This document shows positions 22,322 to 22,397 of a stretch of DNA of 22,397 bases, piece after piece. The first letter of the stretch is position 1. The number at the start of each line of letters is the position of its first letter. Made by a program: the position numbers and the translations under genes. The DNA is from Peptoniphilaceae bacterium (GTDB lineage Bacteria; Bacillota; Clostridia; Tissierellales; Peptoniphilaceae). The DNA is taken from the NCBI GenBank assembly GCA_029983595.1, contig JASBZD010000009.1:1-22397 (forward strand), read 5' to 3'. The notes beneath the pieces were generated by a model, which was given only the letters and a program-made list of their open reading frames with translations, did no database searches and was not told the DNA's origin.

Positions 22322-22397
22322 GCGCCATTGGCTCAGTTGGTAGAGCAACTGACTCTTAATCAGTGGGTCCAGGGTTCGAGTCCCTGATGGCGCACCA
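22322..22397 (+). tRNA. tRNA-Lys (anticodon CTT)
   Basis: A full cloverleaf of 76 nt. The acceptor GCGCCAT pairs with ATGGCGC. The D arm is GCTC-AGTTGGTA-GAGC and the anticodon arm ACTGA-CTCTTAA-TCAGT with anticodon CTT. The T arm is CAGGG-TTCGAGT-CCCTG, and the 3' CCA is encoded. CTT reads AAG lysine codons. The window ends at the last base of CCA, so further tRNAs could follow. No integrase or duplicated 3' end is visible, so there is no sign of it serving as an attachment site here. Confidence 0.97.

Noticed and set aside
22322..22397. tRNA-Lys as a phage or island attachment site
   Set aside because: No integrase gene and no second copy of the tRNA 3' end in this window; sequence to the right is unavailable.

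Overview
The window is AT-rich, low-GC DNA (very AT-rich codon third positions) from a Gram-positive anaerobe of the Firmicutes. The support is AGGAG-type ribosome binding sites, TATAAT promoters with 17-bp spacers, frequent TTG starts, an S11 D-Ala-D-Ala carboxypeptidase, a PfoR-type PTS IIC protein and a giant S8 protease ending in SLH repeats. A Peptoniphilaceae/Tissierellia-like member fits, but that is inference and no marker gene here fixes the genus.

Layout. 1-1.2 kb: a PTS-EIIC/PfoR-like membrane protein (minus). 1.4-3.8 kb: a plus-strand operon of D,D-carboxypeptidase, endonuclease IV (nfo) and a small two-helix membrane protein, closed by a terminator that overlaps the last codons. 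3.8-6.2 kb: 2.4 kb without an intact protein gene. It starts with a promoter, then about 950 nt of DNA full of complementary segments: a 5' domain, a long-range closing helix around about 715 nt, several long arms, and a clean Rho-independent terminator. This is best read as a giant structured non-coding RNA. After it come two SD-hiding stem-loops, the C-terminal stub of a type I restriction specificity subunit (HsdS), three copies of a 50-110 bp repeat each followed by a GC-rich REP-like palindrome, and a 76-bp palindrome. This is an accessory graveyard or insertion hot spot.

6.2-10.3 kb: a glutaredoxin-like/YfcE phosphodiesterase pair (minus), a zinc-ribbon protein (plus), an unrecognised 108-aa protein (minus), then a stand-alone HMA metallochaperone and a Zn/Cd-type P1B ATPase (plus) behind two promoters and a palindromic operator candidate. 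10.4-16.8 kb: a single 6.5-kb minus-strand gene for a secreted, S-layer-anchored C5a-peptidase/lactocepin-like subtilase. 17.0-18.9 kb: PPC-domain protein plus YbjQ, then DNA polymerase IV. 18.8-20.2 kb: a sodium:solute symporter (minus) overlapping the dinB stop by 4 nt. 20.4-22.25 kb: UPF0316 membrane protein, RNase PH (rph) and RdgB/HAM1 in one operon. The window ends with tRNA-Lys(CTT) including its encoded CCA and a consensus promoter.

Most coding parts are ordinary chromosomal housekeeping: cell wall, DNA repair, nucleotide-pool cleaning, RNA processing and metal export. The unexplained signal is the 3.9-4.8 kb RNA candidate and the repeat-rich debris beside it.
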